Position numbers and translations under genes: made by a program. A model generated the notes under the pieces. It was not told the origin of the DNA. It searched no databases and saw nothing but the letters and a program-made list of their open reading frames with translations. This document shows positions 42,061-53,319 of a DNA stretch of 64,000 bases, in pieces. This DNA is from Clostridia bacterium (GTDB lineage Bacteria; Bacillota; Clostridia; Oscillospirales; Acutalibacteraceae): NCBI GenBank assembly GCA_017623615.1, contig JAGAOT010000014.1:1-64000 (forward strand), read 5' to 3'. Position 1 is the stretch's first letter. Every line of letters starts with the position of its first letter.

Positions 42061-44423
42061 TATGCTCTCAAGGTTACGCCTATCTTGCCGAGGTTTGAGA
42101 GAATTGTGTCAATCCAGCCCTGAACCTCTTCCATTTCAAGCGTTCTGTCCATTGCAGCAAAGATAAGGCGAACGGTTACGCTCTTTATGCCGTCTTTTTC
42201 ATAGGTATCGATAACCTTTGCGGTTTCAAGCTCTGCAAGGTTAAGAGCCTCCCAGCAAGCGGCAAGGTCTGAATACTTGGTGTTTTCCGCAAGAACGAGT
42301 GAAAGGTCATAATAGGTTGACTGCTGTGTGCTCGGCTCACGGAATGAAATGGAGTTTGCATCGATAGAAGAGAAGATGTCCATATCAATCTCGAAGCACA
42401 CTGCCGCGGCGGTCTTGTCAAGCTTTGCGCGGTTTGCGGGATGCATTGCGCAGAGAATGCCGACCCTTTTGCCGTCAATAAGGATTTCGGCGGTGTTCTT
42501 GGGATGCTGCCATGCCGAAACGGGAGCAATCTTATTATATCCCGCTTTCTTCTGCTTAATTTCGCCGATAAGGCAGTTGATAATCTCAACAGCCTTCAGA
42601 TAAGCTGCCTTTTCGTTGCCGCTCTTGTCATAGATAACGGCACCGAGGTGCTTTCTTTCGTTGCAAAGACCGTTTTCGTCTGTTCCGTCAACAACTCTGC
42701 CAATCTCAAAAATGCTGTATTTCTCGGCAAAATCCTTGTTTTCCTGCGCGATTGTGAGAAGCGTGGGAAGCATTGAGTTACGGAGCACGCCGTTGTCGGA
42801 ATTTTCGATGTTGAGCACCTTAACGTTATCCTCAACCTCGATGCCGAGCTTCTTGAACTTTCTGCCGTCGCACCAAACATAGGAATGAACCTCGTGGAAG
42901 CCGTATTTCTTAACAAGAATATCCTTTGCTTCCGCATCCTCAAGCCTTGCATAGTCGTTGGGAACGGGCTTCAACGGGCTGTTGGTGGTTGTAATCTCAA
43001 AGTTGTCGTAGCCGTAAATTCTTGTGATTTCCTCAATGATGTCAGCCTTGATTGTAACATCCTTGGTTGCACGCCATGAGGGAACCTTTACGGTGTATTC
43101 GCCGTTATCATAATCAACCGCAAAGCCGAGAGCGGTGAGAGTTTTGTTAATCTGCTCGTCGCTGATGTCAATGCCTGTATAGCGGTCAACATATTTCTTA
43201 TCAAATGAAAGAGTTATCTCGGGATATTTTCTGACATATTCATCTGTAATCTTTGAAGCAACTCTTGCGCCGGAGTCGATATCCTTAACAAGCTTTACAA
43301 ATCTGCCGACAGCGTCCATAGTCAGCTCGGGGTCAAGCATCTTTTCGTATCTTGCGCTGGCATCTGTTCTGTGACCGAGCCTTGAAGATGATTTTCTGAT
43401 GCTTACGCCGTCAAAGTTAGCGGATTCAAGAACAACGGAGCCTGTATCCTCAACGATTTCGGATTCAAGGCCGCCCATGATGCCGGCAATGCCGACGGGA
43501 GTGTTGCCGTTGCAAATCATGAGGGTTTCTTCGTCGATATCTCTTTCAACGCCGTCAAGGGTTGTGAACTTAATCTTTTCATCGGGGGTTGTAACAACAA
43601 TCTTGTCGATTGAATTGCCCGCAAATGCGTGAGTGGGCTGACCAATCTCAAGCATGATGTAGTTTGTTACGTCGGCAAGCAGGTTAATGCCCCTCATGCC
43701 GCAGTAATAAAGGCGGATGCGCATGTCAAGAGGGCTCTTGTTTTTGGTGATGTTATCCATCTTGATGCAGGAATATCTGTAGACCAAATCTTCTCTGCCG
43801 ATTTTAACGTCAACCTTCTCGTCGCCGTCATATGAAAGGTCGCCCATTTCAAGGGGCTTGAGCTCTCTGCCCGAAAGAGCGGCAAGCTCTCTTGCGATGC
43901 CGTAGTGACCCCAGAGGTCGGGGCGGTTGGTGAGGGATTTGTTATCAACCTCAAAAATAATATCGTCAATGGGGAAGATATCCTTGATGTTTGTGCCGTT
44001 TTTGAGCGAGGGGTCAAGCTCCATGATGCCCGAATGGTCATCGCTGATGCCAAGCTCTTTTTCGGAGCAGCACATACCCTCGGACTCGTAGCCCGCAACG
44101 GTTGCAACCTTGATTTCGCCGCCGCATACTCTGCCGCCCGCAAGCGCAAGAGCAACCTTTTGACCAACGGCAACGTTGGGCGCGCCGCAAACGATGTTGC
44201 AAACCTTTTCGCCCGCGTCAACCTTGAGAAGGTGGAGCTTGTTTGAGTTGGGGTGGTTTTCAACGGAAAGGATTTCGCCGACAACAACGTTCTGCACGTC
44301 GGCACCCTTTTCGATTATGTCCTCAACCTCTGCGGTTGCGAGAGTGAAGCTTTCGATAAGCTTTTTGATATCCAGACCGTCAAGGTCAACATAGTCTTTA
44401 ATCCAGTTAATTGATACAAACAT
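42060..44423 (-). CDS. pheT: Phenylalanyl-tRNA synthetase beta subunit
   Basis: The 787-residue editing and tRNA-binding subunit of the alpha2-beta2 enzyme. Domains in order: N-terminal SINWIKDYVD, the tRNA-binding OB fold (40-150; VVVGEILSVENHPNSNKLHLLKVD), the B3/B4 editing region, B5 (about 400-470), the inactive synthetase-like core, and the C-terminal ferredoxin-fold anticodon domain (STQQSTYYDLSLVLAE to the end). GGAGG precedes the ATG; pheS ends 3 bp upstream. Expression is controlled by the T-box leader. Confidence 0.97.
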   Translation of the reverse strand: MFVSINWIKDYVDLDGLDIKKLIESFTLATAEVEDIIEKGADVQNVVVGEILSVENHPNSNKLHLLKVDAGEKVCNIVCGAPNVAVGQKVALALAGGRVCGGEIKVATVAGYESEGMCCSEKELGISDDHSGIMELDPSLKNGTNIKDIFPIDDIIFEVDNKSLTNRPDLWGHYGIARELAALSGRELKPLEMGDLSYDGDEKVDVKIGREDLVYRYSCIKMDNITKNKSPLDMRIRLYYCGMRGINLLADVTNYIMLEIGQPTHAFAGNSIDKIVVTTPDEKIKFTTLDGVERDIDEETLMICNGNTPVGIAGIMGGLESEIVEDTGSVVLESANFDGVSIRKSSSRLGHRTDASARYEKMLDPELTMDAVGRFVKLVKDIDSGARVASKITDEYVRKYPEITLSFDKKYVDRYTGIDISDEQINKTLTALGFAVDYDNGEYTVKVPSWRATKDVTIKADIIEEITRIYGYDNFEITTTNSPLKPVPNDYARLEDAEAKDILVKKYGFHEVHSYVWCDGRKFKKLGIEVEDNVKVLNIENSDNGVLRNSMLPTLLTIAQENKDFAEKYSIFEIGRVVDGTDENGLCNERKHLGAVIYDKSGNEKAAYLKAVEIINCLIGEIKQKKAGYNKIAPVSAWQHPKNTAEILIDGKRVGILCAMHPANRAKLDKTAAAVCFEIDMDIFSSIDANSISFREPSTQQSTYYDLSLVLAENTKYSDLAACWEALNLAELETAKVIDTYEKDGIKSVTVRLIFAAMDRTLEMEEVQGWIDTILSNLGKIGVTLRA

Positions 44424-44426
44424 TTC

Positions 44427-45506
44427 TTATGCCTCCTTGCTTTCTTCGGGTCTGGTAAAGGATTTTTCCGTGAACTGTGAAAGAGATTTGAGGTTGCCGC
44501 TGTTGAAAACGCGGATATCCTTAACACCATAGGTCATCATTGCAAGCCTTGTCATGCCGAGACCGAATGCAAAGCCCGTGTATTTTTCGGCATCAATGCC
44601 CGCGGCTGTGAGCACGTTGGGGTGAATCATGCCGCAGGGGCAAAGCTCAAGCCAGCCCGAATCCTTGCAGGAGGGGCAGCCTGCACCTTTACAGATTGTG
44701 CACTGAATGTCAAGCTCAAAACCGGGCTCAACGAAGGGGAAGAAGCCGGGGCGGAGTCTGACGGTGATATCCTTCTGGAAAACCTCGGAAAGCATGGTTT
44801 TCATGAAATAAATAAGGTTGGAAATGGAGATATCCTTATCAACCATGATGCCTTCCATCTGGAAGAAGGTGTTTTCATGGCAAGCATCGATTTTTTCGTT
44901 TCTGAAGCATCTGCCGGGGAAGATTGCGCGGATGGGGTTGCCGTTTTCGAGGTTCTTTGCATACTTGCGCAAAATTGTGTTCTGGGCGGCAGAGGTGTGA
45001 GTTTTGAGAAGCTGACCCGAGCTGAGATAATAGGTGTCCTGCATATCTCTTGCGGGGTGGTGCTTGGGAATATTGAGAGCCTCAAAGCAGTTGTAGTCAT
45101 CGGTGATTTCGGAATAATCCTCAATCGAGAAGCCCATGCTCAAAAAGATGCTTTCAACCTCGCGGCGCACAAGTGTTATGGGGTGATATGAGCCGAGGTC
45201 AACGCTGATGGGCATTGATTCGTCATAGCTTTCCGCGCTGTCGATAAGCTTTTGCTCCTCAAGCTTTTTAAGCTCCTCAAGCTTTGCGGCAATGGCAGAC
45301 TCGATATACTGCTTTGTTTCGTTTATCGCCTGACCTGCTTCTTTTTTCTGCTCGTTGGGAACGTTGCGAAGCTCCTGCATAAGAGCGGCAACGGAGCCTT
45401 TTTTACCGAGAAATTCAATACGAAGCTGCTCAACCTCGGCTGTTGCCGTTACGGCTGCAGCCTTTTCCTCAAACAGCTTTTTTAATTCTGCGGGCTTTTC
45501 AAACAT
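44427..45506 (-). CDS. pheS: Phenylalanyl-tRNA synthetase alpha subunit
   Basis: The catalytic subunit (359 residues, slightly longer than usual). An N-terminal coiled coil (about 1-90) binds tRNA; class II motif 2 is seen around FPGRCFRNEKIDACHENTFFQMEG and motif 3 as GFAFGLGMTRLAMMTYGV. A cysteine cluster (CTICKGAGCPSCKDSGW) forms a small zinc-knuckle-like insertion that many other PheS proteins lack. AAAGGA lies about 10 bases before the ATG. Confidence 0.97.
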   Translation of the reverse strand: MFEKPAELKKLFEEKAAAVTATAEVEQLRIEFLGKKGSVAALMQELRNVPNEQKKEAGQAINETKQYIESAIAAKLEELKKLEEQKLIDSAESYDESMPISVDLGSYHPITLVRREVESIFLSMGFSIEDYSEITDDYNCFEALNIPKHHPARDMQDTYYLSSGQLLKTHTSAAQNTILRKYAKNLENGNPIRAIFPGRCFRNEKIDACHENTFFQMEGIMVDKDISISNLIYFMKTMLSEVFQKDITVRLRPGFFPFVEPGFELDIQCTICKGAGCPSCKDSGWLELCPCGMIHPNVLTAAGIDAEKYTGFAFGLGMTRLAMMTYGVKDIRVFNSGNLKSLSQFTEKSFTRPEESKEA

Positions 45507-45554
45507 TTTATATCAATCCTTTCATAATATACGGTTTGTGTTGCCTTGTATGTT

Positions 45555-45600
45555 ATGCGCCTGACGGCGCATACGGGTCGTCGAGGACGCCGACCCCTAC
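45555..45600 (+). repeat. CCCCTAC-tailed palindromic repeat (copy 5, two-stem form)
   Basis: ATGCGCC pairs with GGCGCAT (45555-45572), then GGGTCG with CGACCC (45575-45596), ending CCTAC. Same architecture as copy 2, with compensating base changes in both stems. It lies between the T-box terminator and pheS. Confidence 0.85.
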
Positions 45601-45604
45601 AATA

Positions 45605-45856
45605 AAACAAAAATCCCTCATCATCAAAAGATGACGAGGGACGAATAAAATCCGCGGTACCACCCTGCGTTCACGGCAAAAGCCGCGCGCTTTGATGCCC
45701 GTAACGGGGGCAGCCGTTGAAGCCTACTTTGTTTCAGCCTCACCGCTCACGGGTGAACTTCGGTAAATCACTTCACAATCCGCTCTCAGCCGCCGACGGA
45801 TTTTCTCTTTAGTGAGTGGTTTTTACTTACTCTCCCGGTCAGTGCGTTTTTATATC
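45605..45856 (-). ncRNA. T-box leader of pheST (phenylalanine)
   Basis: Reading the minus strand from the promoter: a GA-rich motif (GGGAGAGTAAGT), Stem I with AGAGCGGATT and GAAGTTCACCCG-type sequence, the AGTAG motif followed by TTC at 45719-45721 (a phenylalanine codon, the likely specifier, then AACGG), the conserved T-box AGGGTGGTACCGCG (45654-45667), and a terminator (GTCCCTCGTCATC with GATGATGAGGGAT and a T-run, 45607-45641). Uncharged tRNA-Phe should pair with the specifier and T-box and prevent termination. Confidence 0.92.
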
Positions 45857-45862
45857 TTTGGT

Positions 45863-45891
45863 ATAATAACATAATAAAATATAATTTGCAA
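45863..45891 (-). promoter_or_regulatory. Promoter of the pheST T-box transcript
   Basis: Minus-strand TTGCAA (45886-45891), 17 bp, TATTAT (45863-45868). Confidence 0.75.
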
Positions 45892-45907
45892 GAGAAAATT
45901 TGAATTT

Positions 45908-46017
45908 AGTGAAAAATGAAGAATGAAAAGTGAAAAGTTAAGGGGCTGCGCCGCATTTATATCGGGTACGGGTGAACCCCGTCCGAAGCTTTTCACTCTT
46001 CACTTTTAGTTTTTCAC

Positions 46018-46018
<1 letters not shown>
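45908..46018. repeat. MITE-like element (AAGTGAA family, copy B)
   Basis: A 111-bp element with perfect 9-bp ends, AGTGAAAAA (45908-45916) and TTTTTCACT (46010-46018). Core nearly identical to copy A. The right end touches the TAA stop codon of ligA (46018-46020). Confidence 0.85.
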
Positions 46019-48749
<2,731 letters not shown>

Positions 48750-48765
48750 TACATCACCCCTGAAT

Positions 48766-48773
48766 ATTATATG
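48766..48773 (-). promoter_or_regulatory. Possible sigma-E-type -10 box of yunB
   Basis: Minus-strand CATATAAT resembles the sigma-E -10 consensus CATACA-T; a clear -35 was not found. In B. subtilis yunB is a sigma-E gene. Confidence 0.35.
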
Positions 48774-48882
48774 TAAGAAATAAATAATCCGTGATTGTAA
48801 GATTTTTGTAAGAATTTGTTAATAAAAAGTCAAACATTAACAGATAGAATATAATTGCATAAAACTATTCGGGAGGATTATT

Positions 48883-49362
48883 ATGAAGCAGGCAAAACAA
48901 GTTATATTAACAGTTGTTGCAACCTTTGCGGCTTTCTGTGCCGTTTCGCTGCTGTGCATCGTCGGAGTAACGGTGCCTGGCACTTCAAGCCTTGTTTTTA
49001 TTGCCGCAGCAACGGTATATTCCGTTCTTTTAACAGTTACTTCCGCCACACTGGCTTCAAAGAAATCCAAAAATGTGTTGCTTGCGTTTCTTATAACAAC
49101 GGTTGCGGTTTTCACGCTTATCCCTATTATGTTTTTTATTTTTGACGGAATAAACATTCCTTATATCAGCTCGGCTGTGTCCTATTTAGCCATGACCTTG
49201 GGATATCCGAGTTTGATGCTTCTTATGGCGGGCAGCGAAAACAGCGGCATGGGCGGCATTCCTCTTTTTATAATTGTTGCTCTTATACCCGTTCTGCCGA
49301 TTCTGACCGCTTTAATCACTAAAAAAAGAGTAAAGGAGAAGTTGCATGAAAAAAGAACATAA
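48883..49362 (+). CDS. Small integral membrane protein, unknown function
   Basis: A 159-residue protein with four hydrophobic segments (about 7-28, 33-55, 65-90 and 128-147) and a basic C-terminus (KKRVKEKLHEKRT). No family recognised. GGGAGG precedes ATG 48883. The end overlaps the next gene by 17 bp, so the two are translated together. Confidence 0.7.
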   Translation: MKQAKQVILTVVATFAAFCAVSLLCIVGVTVPGTSSLVFIAAATVYSVLLTVTSATLASKKSKNVLLAFLITTVAVFTLIPIMFFIFDGINIPYISSAVSYLAMTLGYPSLMLLMAGSENSGMGGIPLFIIVALIPVLPILTALITKKRVKEKLHEKRT

Positions 49363-49711
49363 AGAAATAATCGCAGGCTCTGTTGCGGCTTTGATAATCA
49401 TTGTGTTAATCGGCTTTGTTTCTTTTGAAAAACTCGGCACATTTAATTTTGTGAAAGCGGGCATCGGCTTTGCGCAGATACAATTCACCGACACCGATTA
49501 TGTTGAAATTCAAAAGTCACCGAGAATCGTGCTTGTTAAAGACGAAACCGACAGCCACGAAGAATTCATGGCAATGCTGGAATCCGAAGGTTACGATTAT
49601 GACTATGAAGCGCAAATGGGCTCATCTCACACATTTAAAAAAGGCGGCGAAACGCAACACGTTATTTCACACCACAACGGATATTTCACAAGATGGACAT
49701 GGGATGAATAA
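49346..49711 (+). CDS. Small single-span membrane protein, unknown function
   Basis: A 121-residue protein with one N-terminal membrane segment (about 8-25) and an outer domain rich in acidic residues and histidine (GSSHTFKKGGETQHVISHHNGYFTRWTWDE at the end, with YDYDYEAQM before it). I do not recognise the family. AAAGGAGAAG precedes the ATG inside the upstream gene. Closed by a hairpin terminator. Confidence 0.7.
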   Translation: MKKEHKEIIAGSVAALIIIVLIGFVSFEKLGTFNFVKAGIGFAQIQFTDTDYVEIQKSPRIVLVKDETDSHEEFMAMLESEGYDYDYEAQMGSSHTFKKGGETQHVISHHNGYFTRWTWDE

Positions 49712-49716
49712 AATCA

Positions 49717-49746
49717 AGGGGCTGTTTTTTTACAGCCTCTTTTTTA
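49717..49746 (+). terminator. Terminator after the small membrane protein pair
   Basis: AGGGGCTGT pairs with ACAGCCTCT (49717-49740, one G-U-like mismatch), followed by TTTTTT. Confidence 0.8.
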
Positions 49747-49758
49747 TTGCAATTAAGT

Positions 49759-49787
49759 ATTGCCAAAACCCGTGAAATATATTAGAA
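49759..49787 (+). promoter_or_regulatory. mscS promoter
   Basis: TTGCCA (49759-49764), 17 bp, TAGAAT (49782-49787). Confidence 0.7.
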
Positions 49788-49827
49788 TATAAAATTGTTG
49801 CAAATAAACAGTTAAGGAGAACATGAT

Positions 49828-50685
49828 ATGAGATTTTTTCAGCTTCCGCTCGCAGAGCAAAGCCTTGTTGAACTGATTAAAGCCCGTAATTACGACGGCA
49901 TTCTTTCGCTGATTCTTCAAAAAGCCCCGTCCGTTATTGCGGCTGTGCTGATTGTTGTTATCGGCTTCATTGTTTCCAACCTCATCGGCAAGCTTGTTGT
50001 TAAAGCCATGCGCGCAAAGGGTGTTGACCCGTCAATCCACTCATTTATTAAAACGGTTATAACCTTGCTTTTAAAATTCGTTGTTATTCTTTCCGCGTTT
50101 TCAACGCTCGGAATCGATGTTAATTCTTTCATTACCGCTCTCGGCGCAGCAGGTATTACAGCCGGTATCGGCTTGCAGGCAAGCATCAGCCAGATTGCCA
50201 GCGGCGTTCAGATTCTTGCGAATCACCCCTTTAAAAGCGGCGACTATATCGACGTGGGCACGGTCAGCGGCAAGGTGCAGGAAATAAAGATTATGTACAC
50301 CGTGCTTATTACCGTTGACAACAAGCGCGTTATCATCCCAAACTCATACATCACAAGCAATAACATCATCAACTATAACGCAGAGGACAGACGCAGGCTT
50401 GACCTTGTTTTTTCAATCTCTTACGATGCGGATATTTCCAAAGCAAGAGAGGTTATCAAAGAGGTTATCGACCGCAACAATCTTATTTTCACCGACCCCG
50501 AGCCGATTATTGCGGTTAAAGAGCACGCGGCAAGCTCCGTTAACCTTGCCTGCCTTATTTGGTGCAGCAGCAACGAATACTGGAATGTTTTCTATTACAT
50601 GCAGGAAGCCGTAAAGGTTGCTTTTGACGAAAACAAAATCTCTATCCCCTACGGTCAGCTTGATATCCACATCTCCAAGGAGTGA
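49828..50685 (+). CDS. mscS: Small-conductance mechanosensitive channel (MscS family)
   Basis: A 285-residue MscS-type channel that releases solutes on hypo-osmotic shock. Three membrane helices are followed by the pore-lining stretch LGAAGITAGIGLQASISQIASGV, the beta domain (HPFKSGDYIDVGTVSGKVQEI, NKRVIIPNSYI) and the cytoplasmic vestibule. AAGGAG precedes the ATG. The next gene, a cation transporter, follows without a gap. mscL lies 9 kb away. Confidence 0.93.
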   Translation: MRFFQLPLAEQSLVELIKARNYDGILSLILQKAPSVIAAVLIVVIGFIVSNLIGKLVVKAMRAKGVDPSIHSFIKTVITLLLKFVVILSAFSTLGIDVNSFITALGAAGITAGIGLQASISQIASGVQILANHPFKSGDYIDVGTVSGKVQEIKIMYTVLITVDNKRVIIPNSYITSNNIINYNAEDRRRLDLVFSISYDADISKAREVIKEVIDRNNLIFTDPEPIIAVKEHAASSVNLACLIWCSSNEYWNVFYYMQEAVKVAFDENKISIPYGQLDIHISKE

Positions 50686-50690
50686 TTTCT

Positions 50691-51896
50691 TTGACAGACC
50701 TTATTTTAAGACTATTCATAAAGGAATACGGCGAGGCGCGCAAGGGCACGAAAGGCGCTTCGGCAATCGCAATCATCCCGGGCGAAAAGGACAGAATACG
50801 CCTCGGCACTTTAAGCGGAGCTGTAGGAATAATTCTTAATATAATACTTTCCGTTTTCAAAATGATTTTCGGTGCCGTAACCAAAAGCATTTCAATAGTT
50901 GCTGACGGCGCAAACAACATATTTGACGCTCTTTCCTCGGTAATCAGCCTTGTCGGCTTCAAAATTTCGGGCAAGCCCGCCGATGATGAGCACCCCTTCG
51001 GCCACGGCAGAGTTGAATACGTTTCCGCCCTCACTCTTGCATTTTTCATTTTAATTATGAGCTTTGAGCTTATCAAATCTTCGGTTGACAGATTCACAAG
51101 CCCCGAAGCTGTTGTTTTCAGCGTGCCTGCTGTGATTGTTCTGATTTTATCCGTTTTTGCAAAAATATGGCTTGCACTTTTTAACCGTAAAATCGGCAAA
51201 ATGATTAACTCCGTTGCGGTTAACGCGGTTGTAACCGACAGCCTCGGCGATATCGCGGCAACAACCTGCTCTTTAATCGCTCTTGTTGCTTCGAAATATA
51301 CGGATTTCCCCGTTGACGGCGTTATGGGCATTATCGTTGCGCTGATTGTTGCTTATGCAGGCATCGGAATAATCAAGGATACTCTCGGTCCCCTGCTCGG
51401 TGAGCCGCCCGACAAAGAAACGGTCAGCCGCCTTAAAGAGCTTGTCATGTCGTTTGACGGCATTGTCGGCATTCACGACCTTGTGCTTCACAGCTACGGG
51501 CACGCAAAAATTTACGGCTCATTGCACGCGGAGGTGCCTGCAGAGGTTGACGTTATTCACAGCCACGACACGATTGATTTGATTGAGCGCACGGTTAAGG
51601 ATAAGCTCGGAATTGAGATTTCGATACATATGGACCCAATAATCAACGACGAGCGCACACACGATTTGAAAGAAACCGTTGACGGCATTGTGAAAAGCAT
51701 ATGCCCCGATGCCTCAATCCACGATTTCAGAATTGTTGACGGTCCGACTCATACAAACCTTGTTTTTGATGCGGTTTTGCCGAGAAACACAAAACATTCC
51801 GAGCAGGATTTCAAGGACACGGTTGATGCAACCGTAAAACAGCTTGACGAAAGATATTTCACGGTTATAAACATCGACAGAACATATATTGATTAA
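50691..51896 (+). CDS. Cation diffusion facilitator family transporter
   Basis: A 401-residue CDF metal exporter (Zn2+, Fe2+ or Mn2+ for protons). VADGANNIFDALSS and VVTDSLGDIAAT supply the metal site aspartates, DEHPFGHGRVEY the conserved loop after helix 2. The cytoplasmic C-terminal domain is unusually long, with two ferredoxin-like halves (SFDGIVGIHDLVLHSYG and ASIHDFRIVDGPTH). TTG 50691 is chosen because AAGGAG lies 8 bases upstream; an in-frame GTG three codons earlier abuts that site. Co-transcribed with mscS. Confidence 0.88.
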   Translation: MTDLILRLFIKEYGEARKGTKGASAIAIIPGEKDRIRLGTLSGAVGIILNIILSVFKMIFGAVTKSISIVADGANNIFDALSSVISLVGFKISGKPADDEHPFGHGRVEYVSALTLAFFILIMSFELIKSSVDRFTSPEAVVFSVPAVIVLILSVFAKIWLALFNRKIGKMINSVAVNAVVTDSLGDIAATTCSLIALVASKYTDFPVDGVMGIIVALIVAYAGIGIIKDTLGPLLGEPPDKETVSRLKELVMSFDGIVGIHDLVLHSYGHAKIYGSLHAEVPAEVDVIHSHDTIDLIERTVKDKLGIEISIHMDPIINDERTHDLKETVDGIVKSICPDASIHDFRIVDGPTHTNLVFDAVLPRNTKHSEQDFKDTVDATVKQLDERYFTVINIDRTYID

Positions 51897-51907
51897 CCGA
51901 AGCATTC

Positions 51908-51942
51908 TAATACCAAAATCACCAAATATTGTGGTATTTTTT
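51908..51942 (+). terminator. Weak terminator after the CDF gene
   Basis: AATACC pairs with GGTATT over a long loop, followed by TTTTTCTG. Confidence 0.5.
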
Positions 51943-52048
51943 CTGTATGTCGGCAAAATAGCCAAAATACCGATGATTATTTCGTGATTTTTTTACCTAA
52001 AAATTTTAATTATAATCTTTTAAATTTTCGATAAATATTGTAGAATGT

Positions 52049-52057
52049 TGTTATAAT
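52049..52057 (+). promoter_or_regulatory. Extended -10 promoter of the PRPP synthetase gene
   Basis: TGTTATAAT (TG-n-TATAAT) about 20 bp before the start codon; no good -35 box. Confidence 0.55.
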
Positions 52058-52077
52058 AAATTTCGGAGGATACTGCC

Positions 52078-53259
52078 ATGCCTGATTATCAAGACTTTAC
52101 AACAATACCTTACGGTCAGCTCGGAATTCTTCCTTTGCCCGGCTGCGAAGAGGTTGCAAAAAAAATTGACAGCTATCTTGTTAAATGGAGAAAAGAGAGA
52201 GACAGCGAACACAAAATGACTCTCCCCTTTGCAGGCTACGAAAAGGAATCTTATATCATCAAAGCCGCTTTCCCCAGATTCGGCACAGGCGAGGGTAAGT
52301 GCGTTATTAACCAGACAGTCAGAGGATTTGATGTTTTCATTCTCTGTGACCCGTTCAACTACAGCGTTGAATATAAGATGTATGGCCGCCTTGTTCCCAT
52401 GAGCCCCGACGACCATTACGCCAACCTCAAGAGAGCCATCAGCGCAATCGCGGGCAAGGCAAGAAGAATTAACGTTATCATGCCCATGCTTTACGAGGGC
52501 AGACAGCACAGACGCTCCAGCAGAGAGTCGCTTGACTGCGCGGATATGCTGCGCGAGCTTTGCATAAACTACGGCGTTGAAAACGTTATCACCTTTGATG
52601 CGCACGACCCCAGAGTTCACAACGCCATTCCCCAGAACGGATTTGAAAACGTTCAGCCCGTTTACCAGATGATTAAGGCGATGTGCAAAAACATTCCCGA
52701 CCTTAACATTGACAACAACCACATGATGGTTATTTCTCCCGACGAGGGCGGCATGGGTCGCTGCATCTATTTCTCCAACGTGCTCGGTCTTGACCTCGGC
52801 ATGTTCTACAAGCGTCGCGACTATTCCGTTATCATTGACGGCAGAAACCCCATCGTTGCCCACGAATTCCTCGGCACAAACGTTGAGGGCAAGGACGTTA
52901 TTATTATAGACGACATGATTTCATCGGGCGATTCGATGATTGAGGTTGCAACAAAGCTCAAGGAGCTCAAGGCAAACAGAATCTTCATCTGCTCCTCATT
53001 CGGACTTTTCTGCAACGGTCTTGACACCTTTGACCAGGCATATGCAGACGGCTTGATTGACAAGGTTTTCACAACAAACCTTATCTATTCAACACCCGAG
53101 CTGCTTGCAAGAGATTGGTATGTGAGCGTTGACATGTCCAAATACTGCTCATACATCATTGACACTCTCAACCACGATGAATCCATCAGCGGTCTGCTTG
53201 ACCCCAAAGACAGAATCCACAAGCTTCTTGATAAATACGGCTTCAGCAGCCATAAATAA
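52078..53259 (+). CDS. prs: Ribose-phosphate pyrophosphokinase (long form)
   Basis: Makes PRPP from ribose 5-phosphate and ATP for nucleotide, histidine and tryptophan synthesis. At 393 residues it is about 75 longer than classical Prs: the first ~50 residues and the region around HNAIPQNGFENVQPVYQMIKAM are extra. Recognisable parts are MPMLYEGRQHRRSSRESLDCADM (ATP loop region), FDAHDPRVHNA (metal histidine) and the PRPP loop VIIIDDMISSGDSM. CGGAGG precedes the ATG. A clostridial subtype; activity is likely but regulation by ADP may differ. Confidence 0.87.
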   Translation: MPDYQDFTTIPYGQLGILPLPGCEEVAKKIDSYLVKWRKERDSEHKMTLPFAGYEKESYIIKAAFPRFGTGEGKCVINQTVRGFDVFILCDPFNYSVEYKMYGRLVPMSPDDHYANLKRAISAIAGKARRINVIMPMLYEGRQHRRSSRESLDCADMLRELCINYGVENVITFDAHDPRVHNAIPQNGFENVQPVYQMIKAMCKNIPDLNIDNNHMMVISPDEGGMGRCIYFSNVLGLDLGMFYKRRDYSVIIDGRNPIVAHEFLGTNVEGKDVIIIDDMISSGDSMIEVATKLKELKANRIFICSSFGLFCNGLDTFDQAYADGLIDKVFTTNLIYSTPELLARDWYVSVDMSKYCSYIIDTLNHDESISGLLDPKDRIHKLLDKYGFSSHK

Positions 53260-53273
53260 CAGTTAAAAAACAA

Positions 53274-53306
53274 AACCGCCGAAGGTCCTTTTCGGCGGTT
53301 TTTTGA
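53274..53306 (+). terminator. Terminator after prs
   Basis: AAACCGCCGAA pairs with TTCGGCGGTT (53274-53301), loop GGTCC, then TTTTTT. Confidence 0.88.
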
Positions 53307-53319
53307 CAGGTGATATAAC

